Shown: positions 33,649 to 43,699 of the stretch, piece by piece
Numbering within the stretch: the first letter of the stretch is position 1
Layout of the letters: each line of letters begins with the position of its first letter
DNA from: Lachnospiraceae bacterium
GTDB taxonomy: Bacteria; Bacillota; Clostridia; Lachnospirales; Lachnospiraceae
DNA: 64,000 nucleotides
Reading direction: 5' to 3'
Assembly: GCA_017625255.1 (NCBI GenBank)
Contig: JAGALK010000008.1
Coordinates: 1-64,000, forward strand
Notes under the pieces: generated by a model
What the model saw: only the letters and a program-made list of their open reading frames with translations
What the model was told of the DNA's origin: nothing
Databases searched by the model: none
Made by a program: the position numbers and the translations under genes

Positions 33649-35358
33649 TTCTCCTTTTTGCCTCCTCTACCCTGCTAGGAATTATAATGGCTATTTTTGT
33701 CCCTTCTCCAAGCTTACTTGTAATTTCAAAGGATACATCTTCTTCATAAAAAAGCTTTAACCTCTGATAAATATTGGCTATTCCTATTCCTTTTCTATTC
33801 AAATTGGTATCTAAGCTGCTGCGCAGCCATACCACCTTTGCCGGTTCTATACCGCAGCCGTTATCCTCTACCACAAACCGCAAATGCTTATCTCCCTGTC
33901 TTTCAACAGATACCAAAACCTCTCCCCCTTCTACTTTTTGCTCTAAGCCATGGAAAACCGCATTTTCCACAAGGGGCTGAAGCATTAATTTAATAACCTC
34001 TTTTTTTAACACATCTTCCTCTGCTTCGATAATAACTTTAATTTTTCCCATAAAACGATAGTCAATAATTTTGGCATATTCCTGAATATAATTTAGCTCA
34101 TCCTTTACGGTTACAATATTTTCTGCCTTTACGGCAAATCGAAATACCTTGGATAGTGCCATAGTAATTTCTGCAATATCATCCACATCATGATAGAGTG
34201 CCATTGAACGGATACAATCAAATGTATTGTATAAAAAATGCGGATTTATCTGATTTCTGTAAGCAAGAATCTGCACCTGTCTTTTATCTAACTCAATTTC
34301 ATACATTTTCGTCTGGGATTTTAAAATCTCCAGACTCATCCTTTCCTTTTCATCCAACATCTGATTCAGACTTGCCACAACAATTCCAAGCTCGTCCTTT
34401 TTTGTTTCCTCCATCCGAAGCGTGGGTTCACTTACACTTTGATTGATAAACCGTTCTATTTTATGTATCCGATATAAAATTCTAAAATAACAAAATCCCA
34501 CCATAATGATAATTAATACGATTGCTATCATATAGGCTGAATTTATCATTTGAATATTGCTTTCTGCCTCTGATTTTATGCCGCTTTTTCTTATGCGGCT
34601 TATTACCTTCCAGCCATCCATTTTAACATTCTGTATCGTAACATAATAGATGTCATTACTTTTTTCATATCTGCCTCTAAGGATGTCAATGACTCTCCTC
34701 CAATATTCTCTAATACACGGTCATTTCCATCTACCAGATACACCTCAGCATAATCTGTAATCTGTGAGTCCTCTAAAACCCCCTGAAAGCGGCTGGTTTT
34801 CATCAAAAATACACACATACCAATCTGTTTGCCATACTGGCGGTTACCTAAATCATATAAGGGCAGATAAATCAGATAATAGGGAACATTTACCTGATTA
34901 AGATAACAAATATTACTAAACTCAATACTCTCTTTTGGCTTACTTCCCACTACGCTTTGCTCTAATGCATCTCCCATTCCTGCAATCTGCTGCATAGACA
35001 TATCATATAGATAGATTCCCTCGATATCCTGTTCTAATAATACCGCATTAGAAAAAACCTGAGATATTTCTGCACTTGACATAATTCGTTCATTGTCATT
35101 CTGCTCATAGAATCTGACGACTGTAGGAGAATATCCCACTGTGGTCATAATATTTTTCATGGTATCATAGTATTCCTCCATTTTCCCTTCTATCTGGAGT
35201 AAAAGCTTATCATTAGAGCTTACCATATTATTAAAAATAACATTCTGGGTATGCTGCTTTGTATACAAAAATCCTATACACATAACCACTATAATTCCTG
35301 CTGCCAAAACGCTTAGCTGTAAAAGCAGACTGTTTTTTATCTTTTCTTTCATCATCAT
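33641..35358 (-). pseudogene. Sensor histidine kinase split by a one-base frameshift
   Basis: Two frames together make a complete YesM/LytS-like kinase of about 572 residues. The first (34603-35358) has a membrane segment (LLQLSVLAAGIIVVMCIGFL) and an extracellular sensor region. The second (33641-34621) has membrane segment two (SAYMIAIVLIIIMVGFCYF), a HAMP-type linker, the phosphohistidine in QINPHFLYNTFD and ATP-binding motifs VENAVFHGLEQ and VEDNGCGI. They join at a run of six As (34660-34665). A seventh A would restore KKSNDIYYVTIQNVKMDGW. The start overlaps the stop of the solute-binding protein gene. A real mutation, slippage-based switching or a sequencing error would all look like this. 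Confidence 0.85.
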
Positions 35359-36962
35359 TTATTTACTTTTTCAATTTTTGTCCCGTATTCTTTACAATTT
35401 TTCTGATACTCTTTATTTTTTAATTCGTCTATGGTTTCAATTCCCCGTTCTTTCAAGCCTAAAATCAATTTTTCATATTCTGCTTCAAATTTTGCCTCGC
35501 TATCTGCAAGAATTGCGGCTAATATCTGTGATTCCTTCCATGCAGCAATTTCCTGCTCCATAGCAGCTTCTTCACTTCCTGCTGCAAACAATTCTGTAGA
35601 AAACATCAATAATCCATCATCATATTGTACAACAGAAGGATGCTTACCATAGGCAATCTGTAAATCCCCATACTGTTCTTCTTCTCCGTTTTCTTTACTT
35701 CTTTCCCATGCTGTATTAACAAAGCTCCACCATGCAGTCATCCCCGTACGACTATGATTTAACTTCTTCTCTTTGCCCTTTTTCGTTCTTTGTACTATAC
35801 CATTTTCATCTATAGTATAATCCTCTCCTTCATGTCCAAAATACCAAAGCATCATCCCTTCATCACTGGTCATGTAATCTAACCATTTTGCTATCCTTTC
35901 AGGGTGCTTACAATCCTTAGAAATAAAGGTCTGCATCCATCCGGTGGATACACGCAGCGCTTTCCCCCAGACAGGTGTACTTCCAGCGGAAGAAAGAATT
36001 GCTCCCGTGGATGTCCATTCTTCTTTTTTTACATTGGTATTTGCAATATTTCCAATAAAACACAATACATTTTTGCTGTCTACCCATTCTTTGACCTGCG
36101 TATTTTCAAATGTAAGACTTTCTGTATGGATATAGCCGTTTTTTACCGCTGTATTGATAAATTTTAATGCATTTTTCGCCTCCGGCTGTAAAATAGCATC
36201 CTTGTAATTTCCCTGCTCATCCACCCACTCTGCGCCAAAGGTAGCCTGCAAATACTTTAAGGATGGATCTTGATAGGCTTTTCCATCTAAAAGTAGTGGA
36301 ATCATCCCTGCATTTTTAGCTTTTTCAAAAGCAGATAACACCTGCTTTTCTGTCTGTAAATCTTCCGGCTTTAATTCTAATTCTTTTAATAACTGATTGT
36401 TCCATATAATTGCATTATTATCATTATATGCAACTACATCCTCCCAAAATTGACTGCATGGCTGCCATATATCTCTGGTATCTTCTGAATTTAAGTGTGA
36501 GGGATATACATACCATGCCCCATCTCTTTTTATTAACTCCTGTTTAATATCTTCCGGAAAATCTGTCAAAAGATGGGAATCCGGCTTATATTGCTCTAAA
36601 AATTTATCAATTTCCCATACCTTTCCCGAACTCACTAACTGTTGTCTGGTGGTTTCGTCTATAATAGAAATAATGTCAGGAAGCTCGTCATCTAAAAGCA
36701 AAAGTTTCAAGCGGGTATCCGCTTCCTGTGTCGGTATCTGAATATCTAATTTTACCCCTGTATTTTTAGAAATTTCTCCTGTAATAGTATCCTCTCCTGT
36801 ATCCCATACCGGCGGCTTCCAAAAGTTTACATCTGAATAAAAGGTTACTTCTGCATATTCTGTTGCTGCTTCTTTGTAATCGTTGTCTGACCTTTTACAG
36901 GCACTTAATCCAAATACTAAAACAATGGCTGTTAAATATATTTTTAAATATTTAAATGACAT
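35355..36962 (-). CDS. Extracellular solute-binding lipoprotein (ABC sugar type)
   Basis: A 535-residue lipoprotein with lipobox LSAC near residue 22 and a type 1 solute-binding fold of the oligosaccharide class (GVKLDIQIPTQEADTRLKLL; LPDIISIIDETTRQQLVSSG; YMTSDEGMMLWYFGHEGEDY). No ABC permease or ATPase gene is adjacent, so it either serves permeases elsewhere or acts as ligand co-receptor for the adjoining kinase. ATG at 36962 follows GAGGAAG; an earlier ATG has no site. Its stop overlaps the kinase start (ATGA), so the two are coupled. Confidence 0.88.
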   Translation of the reverse strand: MSFKYLKIYLTAIVLVFGLSACKRSDNDYKEAATEYAEVTFYSDVNFWKPPVWDTGEDTITGEISKNTGVKLDIQIPTQEADTRLKLLLLDDELPDIISIIDETTRQQLVSSGKVWEIDKFLEQYKPDSHLLTDFPEDIKQELIKRDGAWYVYPSHLNSEDTRDIWQPCSQFWEDVVAYNDNNAIIWNNQLLKELELKPEDLQTEKQVLSAFEKAKNAGMIPLLLDGKAYQDPSLKYLQATFGAEWVDEQGNYKDAILQPEAKNALKFINTAVKNGYIHTESLTFENTQVKEWVDSKNVLCFIGNIANTNVKKEEWTSTGAILSSAGSTPVWGKALRVSTGWMQTFISKDCKHPERIAKWLDYMTSDEGMMLWYFGHEGEDYTIDENGIVQRTKKGKEKKLNHSRTGMTAWWSFVNTAWERSKENGEEEQYGDLQIAYGKHPSVVQYDDGLLMFSTELFAAGSEEAAMEQEIAAWKESQILAAILADSEAKFEAEYEKLILGLKERGIETIDELKNKEYQKNCKEYGTKIEKVNK

Positions 36963-37020
36963 GGCACTTCCTCTTTCGTTCATTTTCTATATGTAGTATA
37001 GCATTATTCCTAATATAAAA

Positions 37021-37061
37021 ACAGGACTTCTTTTGGCATACTTCTCCAAAAGAAATCCTGT
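37021..37061. terminator. Terminator after pfkA
   Basis: A 16-bp inverted repeat with one mismatch (ACAGGACTTCTTTTGG with CCAAAAGAAATCCTGT) around a 9-nt loop, 24 bp after the pfkA stop. On the minus strand TTTTTATATTAG follows. It separates pfkA from the solute-binding protein gene. Confidence 0.85.
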
Positions 37062-37084
37062 CTGATTATCATTTCTTCATATGA

Positions 37085-38059
37085 TTAAATTGCAAGATTT
37101 GTACAATACTGGAACTGATATTCCGGAATACCCTTCTTCATTGCTAATGCTTCATCAATATCATAATCTGTGAAATCACCATTGCAGTAAGCAACTACAC
37201 GATTTGTCTTGCCCTCGCAAAGTAAATCAACTGCGTAGCATCCCATAATAGATGCATATACACGGTCTTTACAGGTCGGGCTTCCACCACGCTGCATGTG
37301 ACCTAAAATTGTAGCTCTGGTTTCAATTCCGGTTGCTGCTTCAATTCTCTTAGCCATGCTTTCAGAATGTCCGATTCCTTCTGCATTGATAATGATATGA
37401 TGCTGTTTACCGCGCTTTCTATTCTCAATAATGTGGTTTACCAGTTTCTGCTCATCAAAATCGTATCTTTCCGGAAGAAGAATATCTTCTGCACCGTTTG
37501 CGATACCACACCATAATGCAATATAGCCTGCACCACGACCCATAACTTCGATGATACTGCATCGCTCATGGGATGTAGATGTATCACGAACCTTATCAAT
37601 AGCTTCCATTGCTGTATTAACAGCTGTATCAAATCCGATTGTATATTCTGTACATGCAATATCTAAGTCAATAGTTCCCGGAATACCGATTGTATTGATA
37701 CCCAGTCTTGCTAATTTCTGTGCACCCTGGAAAGAACCGTCACCACCGATTACAATCATACCATCAATACCGTGCTTTTTGCAGATTTCAGCTCCTCTTT
37801 CCTGACCTTCTGCTGTCTTAAATTCCAGACAACGCGCTGTCTGCAAAATTGTACCACCACGCTGAATAGTATCGGATACACTTCTTGCATCCATATCCAT
37901 AATCTCTTCCTGAAGAAGTCCTGCGAATCCTCTCTTAATACCCTTTACCTTTAAACCTTTTCCTAATGCTTCACGAACAACCGCACGAATAGCCGCGTTC
38001 ATTCCCGGAGCATCACCGCCGCTGGTTAATACACCGATGGTTTTGATTTCCTTTGCCAT
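37085..38059 (-). CDS. pfkA: ATP-dependent 6-phosphofructokinase
   Basis: A 324-residue glycolytic enzyme that phosphorylates fructose 6-phosphate. The ATP-site motifs are TSGGDAPGMNAAIRAVV (about residues 12-28) and GGDGSFQGA. The substrate and catalytic regions are GTIDLDIACTEYTIGFDT, EVMGRGAGYIAL and LGHMQRGGSPT. The glycines in GGDGS and PGTID indicate ATP rather than pyrophosphate as donor. The catalytic loop reads TIDLD where the common form is TIDND. It lies 69 bp after dnaE on the same strand, a frequent pairing in Clostridia, and ends at a strong terminator. Confidence 0.96.
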   Translation of the reverse strand: MAKEIKTIGVLTSGGDAPGMNAAIRAVVREALGKGLKVKGIKRGFAGLLQEEIMDMDARSVSDTIQRGGTILQTARCLEFKTAEGQERGAEICKKHGIDGMIVIGGDGSFQGAQKLARLGINTIGIPGTIDLDIACTEYTIGFDTAVNTAMEAIDKVRDTSTSHERCSIIEVMGRGAGYIALWCGIANGAEDILLPERYDFDEQKLVNHIIENRKRGKQHHIIINAEGIGHSESMAKRIEAATGIETRATILGHMQRGGSPTCKDRVYASIMGCYAVDLLCEGKTNRVVAYCNGDFTDYDIDEALAMKKGIPEYQFQYCTNLAI

Positions 38060-38128
38060 AACAACAATTCCTCCTAGATTTATCCCTAATTTCCATAATT
38101 TATCCTAATCGAATATATTTTAATAGCT

Positions 38129-41100
38129 TTACCGTATGTTTTCAATAGCTTTTTCCACAACTTTTACATTATTTTCACCGAAAATCTTCGTCAAACTGTT
38201 CAGCAATCCCCTATCTATCTGAACATTTCGACTAGCAGGCAGTCGTTTTATCGCTTTTTCTGTCGAAAGATAGATAACTACCGTATCATTTCCGTCAGAT
38301 TCCACAAGACTCTGATAAAGCTTTTGTTCATTTTCCTCAAACTCTGCTTTATTTGTAAACTGAATCCACAATTCCCGCTTTGCAGAATCAAAAGCATAGA
38401 CCTTTTCACAGATTACCTTACCGTTTTTTTCCTCTTCCACATTTGCTCTTCCTCGGATAAAAACCTTTGCATCCTCCTGCATTAAGGCCTGATTCTTCTC
38501 ATAATCCCTAGGAAAAACTACAACCTCAACGGTTCCAAGTAAATCTTCAATCGTAAGAAATGCCATCGTTTTATTGTTTTTGGTATATTTGATGGTCTTT
38601 TCGGTAATCATACCGCCTATCATAACAATAGAACCGTCTTTTACCTTTACTTCACCGGTTTCTTCTTCTAACAGAAAATCTGCTGTGGTGGCAGAGATAT
38701 TTTTGCGCCACCGTTCTTCATATTCTTCTAGTGGATGACCGCTGACATAGATACCTAAAACTTCCTTTTCAAAGCCTAATAAGGATTCTTTATCGTATTC
38801 ACCCACATCCGGCATGGTGATTTCATATTCCTTCTTCTCTTCCTCGGAAACTAAATCAAACAAACTTATCTGACCTGCCATGGAATGCTTCTTTTCCTGA
38901 TGGATACTGTCTAATATAGAAGCATATACGAACATTTTCTGCTTTCTGGTACCTTCAAGTCCATCCATAGCTCCTGCCTTGATAAAGTTTTCTACCGTTC
39001 TTTTATTGACCTCACCGCCACTCATTCTGGTAAGAAAATCCTTTAAGGATGTAAATTTTCCCGCCTTTTTTCGTTCCTCTAAAATAGCTTCTATCACAGG
39101 TTTTCCCACGCTTCGGATAGCAGAAAGTCCATAGCGGATACTCTTATCAGATACGGAAAATCCACTTTCTCCTTCATTGATATCCGGCGGTAGAATTTCG
39201 ATTCCCATTCTTCTGCAGGTTAAGATATATTCTGAAACCTTTGTGGTATTATCCTGTACAGAAGTCATCAATGCCGCCATATACTCTACCGGATAGTAAT
39301 ACTTTAAATAGGCTGTCTGATAAGATACCACTGCATAAGCTGCCGCATGGGATTTATTAAAGGCATACTTTGCAAAATCTATCATTTCGTCGTAGATTTT
39401 ATTGGCTACTTTTTCATCAATGCCATTGGCTACGCAGCCGGGAACATTTTCCTCTGGTTTTCCATAGACGAAATTTCTTCGTTCCTCCTCCATGACGGAC
39501 TGCTTTTTCTTAGACATGGCACGCCGTACCAAGTCGCTTCGTCCCCAAGTATAGCCTGCTAAATCTCTTACGATCTGCATAACCTGTTCCTGATAGACGA
39601 TACAGCCATAGGTGGGGGCTAAAATCGGTTCTAGCTGCGGACAGTCATAGGTAATCTGACCACTGCTGTTTTTGCCTCGAATATACGCAGGAATAAAGTC
39701 CATAGGTCCCGGACGATACAGGGAAATTCCTGCAATGACATCTTCTAAATTCTGTGGCTTTAGTTCCTTCATGAAGTTTTTCATTCCGGCACTTTCGAGC
39801 TGGAATACACCTTCGGTTTTTCCTGTTCCAAGGGAATCTAAAACCGCCTTGTCGTCAAAATTGATATGATCAATATCTATCTTTATACCATGACCTTTTT
39901 CTATCATTCTGACAGCATTTTGAATAACTGTCAGTGTTCTTAGTCCAAGGAAATCCATTTTGAGAAGTCCTAACTCTTCGATAGTTGTCATGGTAAACTG
40001 GGTAGTAATCATTCCGTCAGAGCCTCTGGATAAAGGCACATATTCATCCATTGGCTTCTGGGAAATCACAACACCTGCTGCATGCATGGAAGTGTGTCTT
40101 GGCAAGCATTCTAAGCGTTTTGACATATCGATTAACCGCTTGATATTCTCATCACTTTCATACATGGAACGTAGCTCGGGATTCATTTTTAATGCTTTAT
40201 CTATAGTAATTCCCAGCTCAGTTGGAATGTTTTTGGCAATCGTATCCACAAATGCATAGGGCAAATCCATTACACGACCCACATCACGAATAACACCTCT
40301 TGCCGCTAATGTACCAAAGGTTACAATCTGAGTCACACAGTCCTTGCCGTATTTGTCAATGACATAGTCGATGACCTCCTGCCTTCGTTCAAAACAGAAA
40401 TCCACATCAATATCGGGCATGGATACTCGCTCCGGATTTAAGAACCGTTCAAAAATCAAACTGTATTTAATCGGGTCAATATTGGTAATTCCTGTAGTAT
40501 AAGACACAAGGCTTCCCGCAGCACTTCCTCGACCCGGTCCTACAATAATGCCATGCTCTCTGGCATAACGAATATAGTCCCATACAATCAGAAAATACTC
40601 CACATACCCCATATCCTTGATTACTTTTAACTCATATTCTAATCTTGGCTTTAATTCCTCTGCTGTATCTGAATATCTCTCTTTTAGTCCGTCGTAGCAG
40701 AGTTTTTCTAAATATTCATAAGTGGTATACCCCTCCGGGACGGGAAAATTCGGCAGCTTGGTATTGCCAAATTCAATTTCCACATGACATCGGTCTGCTA
40801 TTTTTTGGGTATTTTCCACTGCTTCTATGGCATAAGGAAAGAGCTTTTTCATCTCTTCTTCGGACTTGACATAATACTGTCCGCCATCGTAGCGCATACG
40901 ATTTTCATCACTTAATTTTTTTCCGGTTTGCAGGCAAAGTAAAATATCATGAGGCTCTGCATCGGCTTCATAGGTATAATGCACATCATTTGTGGCAACC
41001 AATTCGATTCCTGTATCTTTAGAAAGCCGTAGAAGCTGTTGATTTACCATCTGCTGTTCTGCTATCCCATGATCTTGTAATTCCAAAAAGAAATTGCCTT

Positions 41101-41602
41101 TGCCAAAGCAATTCTGATACTTTACAGCGGTTGCCTTAGCTTCCTCATAAAATCCTCGCACCAGATATCTTTGAACCTCTCCGGCAAGACAGGCACTAAG
41201 GGCAATAATTCCCTCATGATAGGTTTCTAATACTTCCATATCCACCCTGGGCTTATAGTAGTAACCGTCCACAAAGCCTTTGGATACGATTTTAACTAAG
41301 TTGCTATATCCTGTATTGTTTTCTGCTAATAATACAAGATGGTAGTATCTGTCTTCTCCATGGGTTGTTTCTCTATCAAATCTTGAATTTGGTGCTACAT
41401 ATACTTCACAGCCTAAAACCGGGTTGATGCCGGCAGCGGTTGCTGCTTTATAAAAATCAATAACTCCATACATAACACCATGATCAGTAATTGCCGCTGC
41501 ATTCATGCCAAGCTCTTTAACTCTGGCTACGAATTCTTTTATTTTGTTTGAACCATCTAACAGACTATATTCTGTATGGACATGCAAATGGGTAAATGCC
41601 AT
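38129..41602 (-). CDS. dnaE: DNA polymerase III alpha subunit, DnaE type
   Basis: A 1157-residue C-family replicative polymerase. The N-terminal PHP domain begins FTHLHVHTEYSLLDGSNKIK. The catalytic aspartates are in SMPDIDVDFCFERR (about residues 393-406), with GPGRGSAAGSLVSY just upstream. The fingers region includes KTEGVFQLESAGM and NKSHAAAYAVVSY. The C-terminal OB-fold (about 980-1060) contains GSIVMIGGMITEKTIKYTKN. No 3'-5' exonuclease domain is inserted, so this is DnaE and not PolC. The start follows ACGGAG. Confidence 0.97.
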   Translation of the reverse strand: MAFTHLHVHTEYSLLDGSNKIKEFVARVKELGMNAAAITDHGVMYGVIDFYKAATAAGINPVLGCEVYVAPNSRFDRETTHGEDRYYHLVLLAENNTGYSNLVKIVSKGFVDGYYYKPRVDMEVLETYHEGIIALSACLAGEVQRYLVRGFYEEAKATAVKYQNCFGKGNFFLELQDHGIAEQQMVNQQLLRLSKDTGIELVATNDVHYTYEADAEPHDILLCLQTGKKLSDENRMRYDGGQYYVKSEEEMKKLFPYAIEAVENTQKIADRCHVEIEFGNTKLPNFPVPEGYTTYEYLEKLCYDGLKERYSDTAEELKPRLEYELKVIKDMGYVEYFLIVWDYIRYAREHGIIVGPGRGSAAGSLVSYTTGITNIDPIKYSLIFERFLNPERVSMPDIDVDFCFERRQEVIDYVIDKYGKDCVTQIVTFGTLAARGVIRDVGRVMDLPYAFVDTIAKNIPTELGITIDKALKMNPELRSMYESDENIKRLIDMSKRLECLPRHTSMHAAGVVISQKPMDEYVPLSRGSDGMITTQFTMTTIEELGLLKMDFLGLRTLTVIQNAVRMIEKGHGIKIDIDHINFDDKAVLDSLGTGKTEGVFQLESAGMKNFMKELKPQNLEDVIAGISLYRPGPMDFIPAYIRGKNSSGQITYDCPQLEPILAPTYGCIVYQEQVMQIVRDLAGYTWGRSDLVRRAMSKKKQSVMEEERRNFVYGKPEENVPGCVANGIDEKVANKIYDEMIDFAKYAFNKSHAAAYAVVSYQTAYLKYYYPVEYMAALMTSVQDNTTKVSEYILTCRRMGIEILPPDINEGESGFSVSDKSIRYGLSAIRSVGKPVIEAILEERKKAGKFTSLKDFLTRMSGGEVNKRTVENFIKAGAMDGLEGTRKQKMFVYASILDSIHQEKKHSMAGQISLFDLVSEEEKKEYEITMPDVGEYDKESLLGFEKEVLGIYVSGHPLEEYEERWRKNISATTADFLLEEETGEVKVKDGSIVMIGGMITEKTIKYTKNNKTMAFLTIEDLLGTVEVVVFPRDYEKNQALMQEDAKVFIRGRANVEEEKNGKVICEKVYAFDSAKRELWIQFTNKAEFEENEQKLYQSLVESDGNDTVVIYLSTEKAIKRLPASRNVQIDRGLLNSLTKIFGENNVKVVEKAIENIR

Positions 41603-41661
41603 AGTGTATGCTCCGTTTCTATAATATTTATATCATCCTTGTTGTATTTTCTCAGCAGATT

Positions 41662-43578
41662 TTATCTGGCCATCTTTTTCTTTATTTTTTCTTCATACAT
41701 GACCTCATCCGCCTCACGAATATAATCATCCAACTGCTTTTTCGTACTCATATCTGTCACTACACAGCCAATACTCACTGTCAACGGAAATGGGAAATAA
41801 ATCTTCTCGGATTTTATACGAATTTCTTCACGAATATTTTCTAGCATTTCCTCTAACTGCTGTTGTGAGAGCATCTCCTGAACAACCAAAAACTCATCCC
41901 CGCCGGTTCGAACCGGAACTGCATTGGGCGGACAATTCTTTAAAATTGCTGCTGCAATGGTCTTTATGGCAAAATCACCATATTCATGCCCGTAATTATC
42001 ATTTAAATTTTTTAATCTATCCATATCAAAAAACAGTATCTGCAGATTTTCTTTGAGAACCTTTTTTTCATCAAACAGCCTCTGTGCAAGCTTTTGATAA
42101 CCAAAACGGTTATACATCCCTGTCATAAAGTCCTTAATATTCAGCTCTGCTAAAACATGATTCATATATTCTAGCTTTTCCTTTTTATGTAGATTCTCCA
42201 TGGCAGAAGTCAGAGTATTTAATATTTTGTACAGATATTGTTTTGCCATAAGGTATATACCATTGCGGATGACAAAATATCCTACCGTACGATTTCTGAA
42301 ATGTAACGGCATAAAAAGAAAATCCTTGCCGCCTTCTTCGTGCTCAAACAACGGAAATAATCCGTCTATCGTATGCCCTTCCTTTGTCAGATTTGCTCCG
42401 TCTGCATAGGCAAACTCCACCAGCATCTTTGCCGGATAACCGGTGATATGAAAATCCTCATCCTCTAGAAAATCTCTGTCATAATCTCCGTCGTTTTTCC
42501 GAAAATCATTGATATGCTCGTCTAATACCAGATACATTGCATCACAATTCACAGAGGTTACACATTTAGGAATCCAATCGGTCATCTCCTTAACGGTTCT
42601 GCAGCGCATTAATTCATACTCCAAAGAAAGAATCTGTTCATCAAAATCTGCGGTTTCAATGCCGTAAACCACCTGATCCTTGGCATGCTGCTCCTGATCA
42701 ATTTTATCCTCTGCGATACAGCCACAGCTTTTTCGAAATACACAGGCTGTATCGGTATAGTGAAATCGCTCAATTTCTTTTCCCTTCCATATGTCTAAAA
42801 GCAATTCCATACATTTATAACCGACCTCTTCTCTGACATGTCCTATTGTCGTAAGCTGTGGTTTATAATAAGCAGCTTTATCAAAATTATCAAATCCGGT
42901 AACACAAAAATCTTCGGGCACACGATAGCCTAGTTTTGCTGCTGCTTCACATACGCCAACGGCAATATTATCATTGGCACATATAATAGCTTCCGGCATC
43001 TGCTTATAATGCAATGCCCGTAAATTCAGAAAACCCCTATAGCCACAGTGATACTCGTAGCTTTCATAGTAAAATTCATCATTCGTATAGTAAATTCCAT
43101 GCTCATCCATGTAATCTTTCATTGCCTGTGCACGAACCTGATTTTCATAGTTGTCCTCTGAACCCATAATAAACCAGAAATTTTCACATCCATGCACCTG
43201 ATGCAAATGCGCAATCATATTTCGCATTGCACCATAATTGTCGATTCCTACATAATAGAAATCCTCCAATTCACTGGCAATGGAAATAACCGGTTTCCCT
43301 GTGGCTTTTGCTGCTTTGACAACATAGTCCCTGATTTCTTTATAGCGTACATTGTTTAAATCCAGTATAATGCCGTCAAAATCATTCAAATCCGGCAAAC
43401 GAAAGATATTATATTCCCCCATATTATAATCTTTGTCTGGATTCCACGAACCGGAACTGTTAAAAATATACAGATTTACCTCTTCATTTGTCTCCTGTAT
43501 TCTTTGTAAAATCCCCGCCGGCCATGCAAAAGTGAAGAAATGCTTCCAGCCTTCCATAATCAATGCTATTTTCTTCAT
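41662..43578 (-). CDS. Cytosolic LacI-type ligand-binding/GGDEF diguanylate cyclase, second copy
   Basis: A 638-residue paralogue of the protein at 6058-8385. The LacI-like sensor covers about residues 1-275 (KIALIMEGWKHFFTFAWPAG; ICANDNIAVGVCEAAAKLGY; VTGFDNFDKAAYYKPQLTTI). It is followed by RKSCGCI (about 281-287), a middle region and a GGDEF domain (about 475-638; ILFFDMDRLKNLNDNYGHEY; TGGDEF at about 555). No helix-turn-helix, signal peptide or membrane segment is visible. The RxxD inhibitory site is absent (PPNA at that place). Its position between dnaE and glycogen phosphorylase fits a carbohydrate-related signal, but the ligand is unknown. Confidence 0.9.
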   Translation of the reverse strand: MKKIALIMEGWKHFFTFAWPAGILQRIQETNEEVNLYIFNSSGSWNPDKDYNMGEYNIFRLPDLNDFDGIILDLNNVRYKEIRDYVVKAAKATGKPVISIASELEDFYYVGIDNYGAMRNMIAHLHQVHGCENFWFIMGSEDNYENQVRAQAMKDYMDEHGIYYTNDEFYYESYEYHCGYRGFLNLRALHYKQMPEAIICANDNIAVGVCEAAAKLGYRVPEDFCVTGFDNFDKAAYYKPQLTTIGHVREEVGYKCMELLLDIWKGKEIERFHYTDTACVFRKSCGCIAEDKIDQEQHAKDQVVYGIETADFDEQILSLEYELMRCRTVKEMTDWIPKCVTSVNCDAMYLVLDEHINDFRKNDGDYDRDFLEDEDFHITGYPAKMLVEFAYADGANLTKEGHTIDGLFPLFEHEEGGKDFLFMPLHFRNRTVGYFVIRNGIYLMAKQYLYKILNTLTSAMENLHKKEKLEYMNHVLAELNIKDFMTGMYNRFGYQKLAQRLFDEKKVLKENLQILFFDMDRLKNLNDNYGHEYGDFAIKTIAAAILKNCPPNAVPVRTGGDEFLVVQEMLSQQQLEEMLENIREEIRIKSEKIYFPFPLTVSIGCVVTDMSTKKQLDDYIREADEVMYEEKIKKKMAR

Positions 43579-43699
43579 TCGATTCCCCCTGCATTTTTAT
43601 GGTAACTACATTCTAATAGTGTCTTATAATTATACCATATAGTATATAGTTATAGGAAGCAGAATTTCCGGCTGCAAAGACAAATGATATTTTATAATA

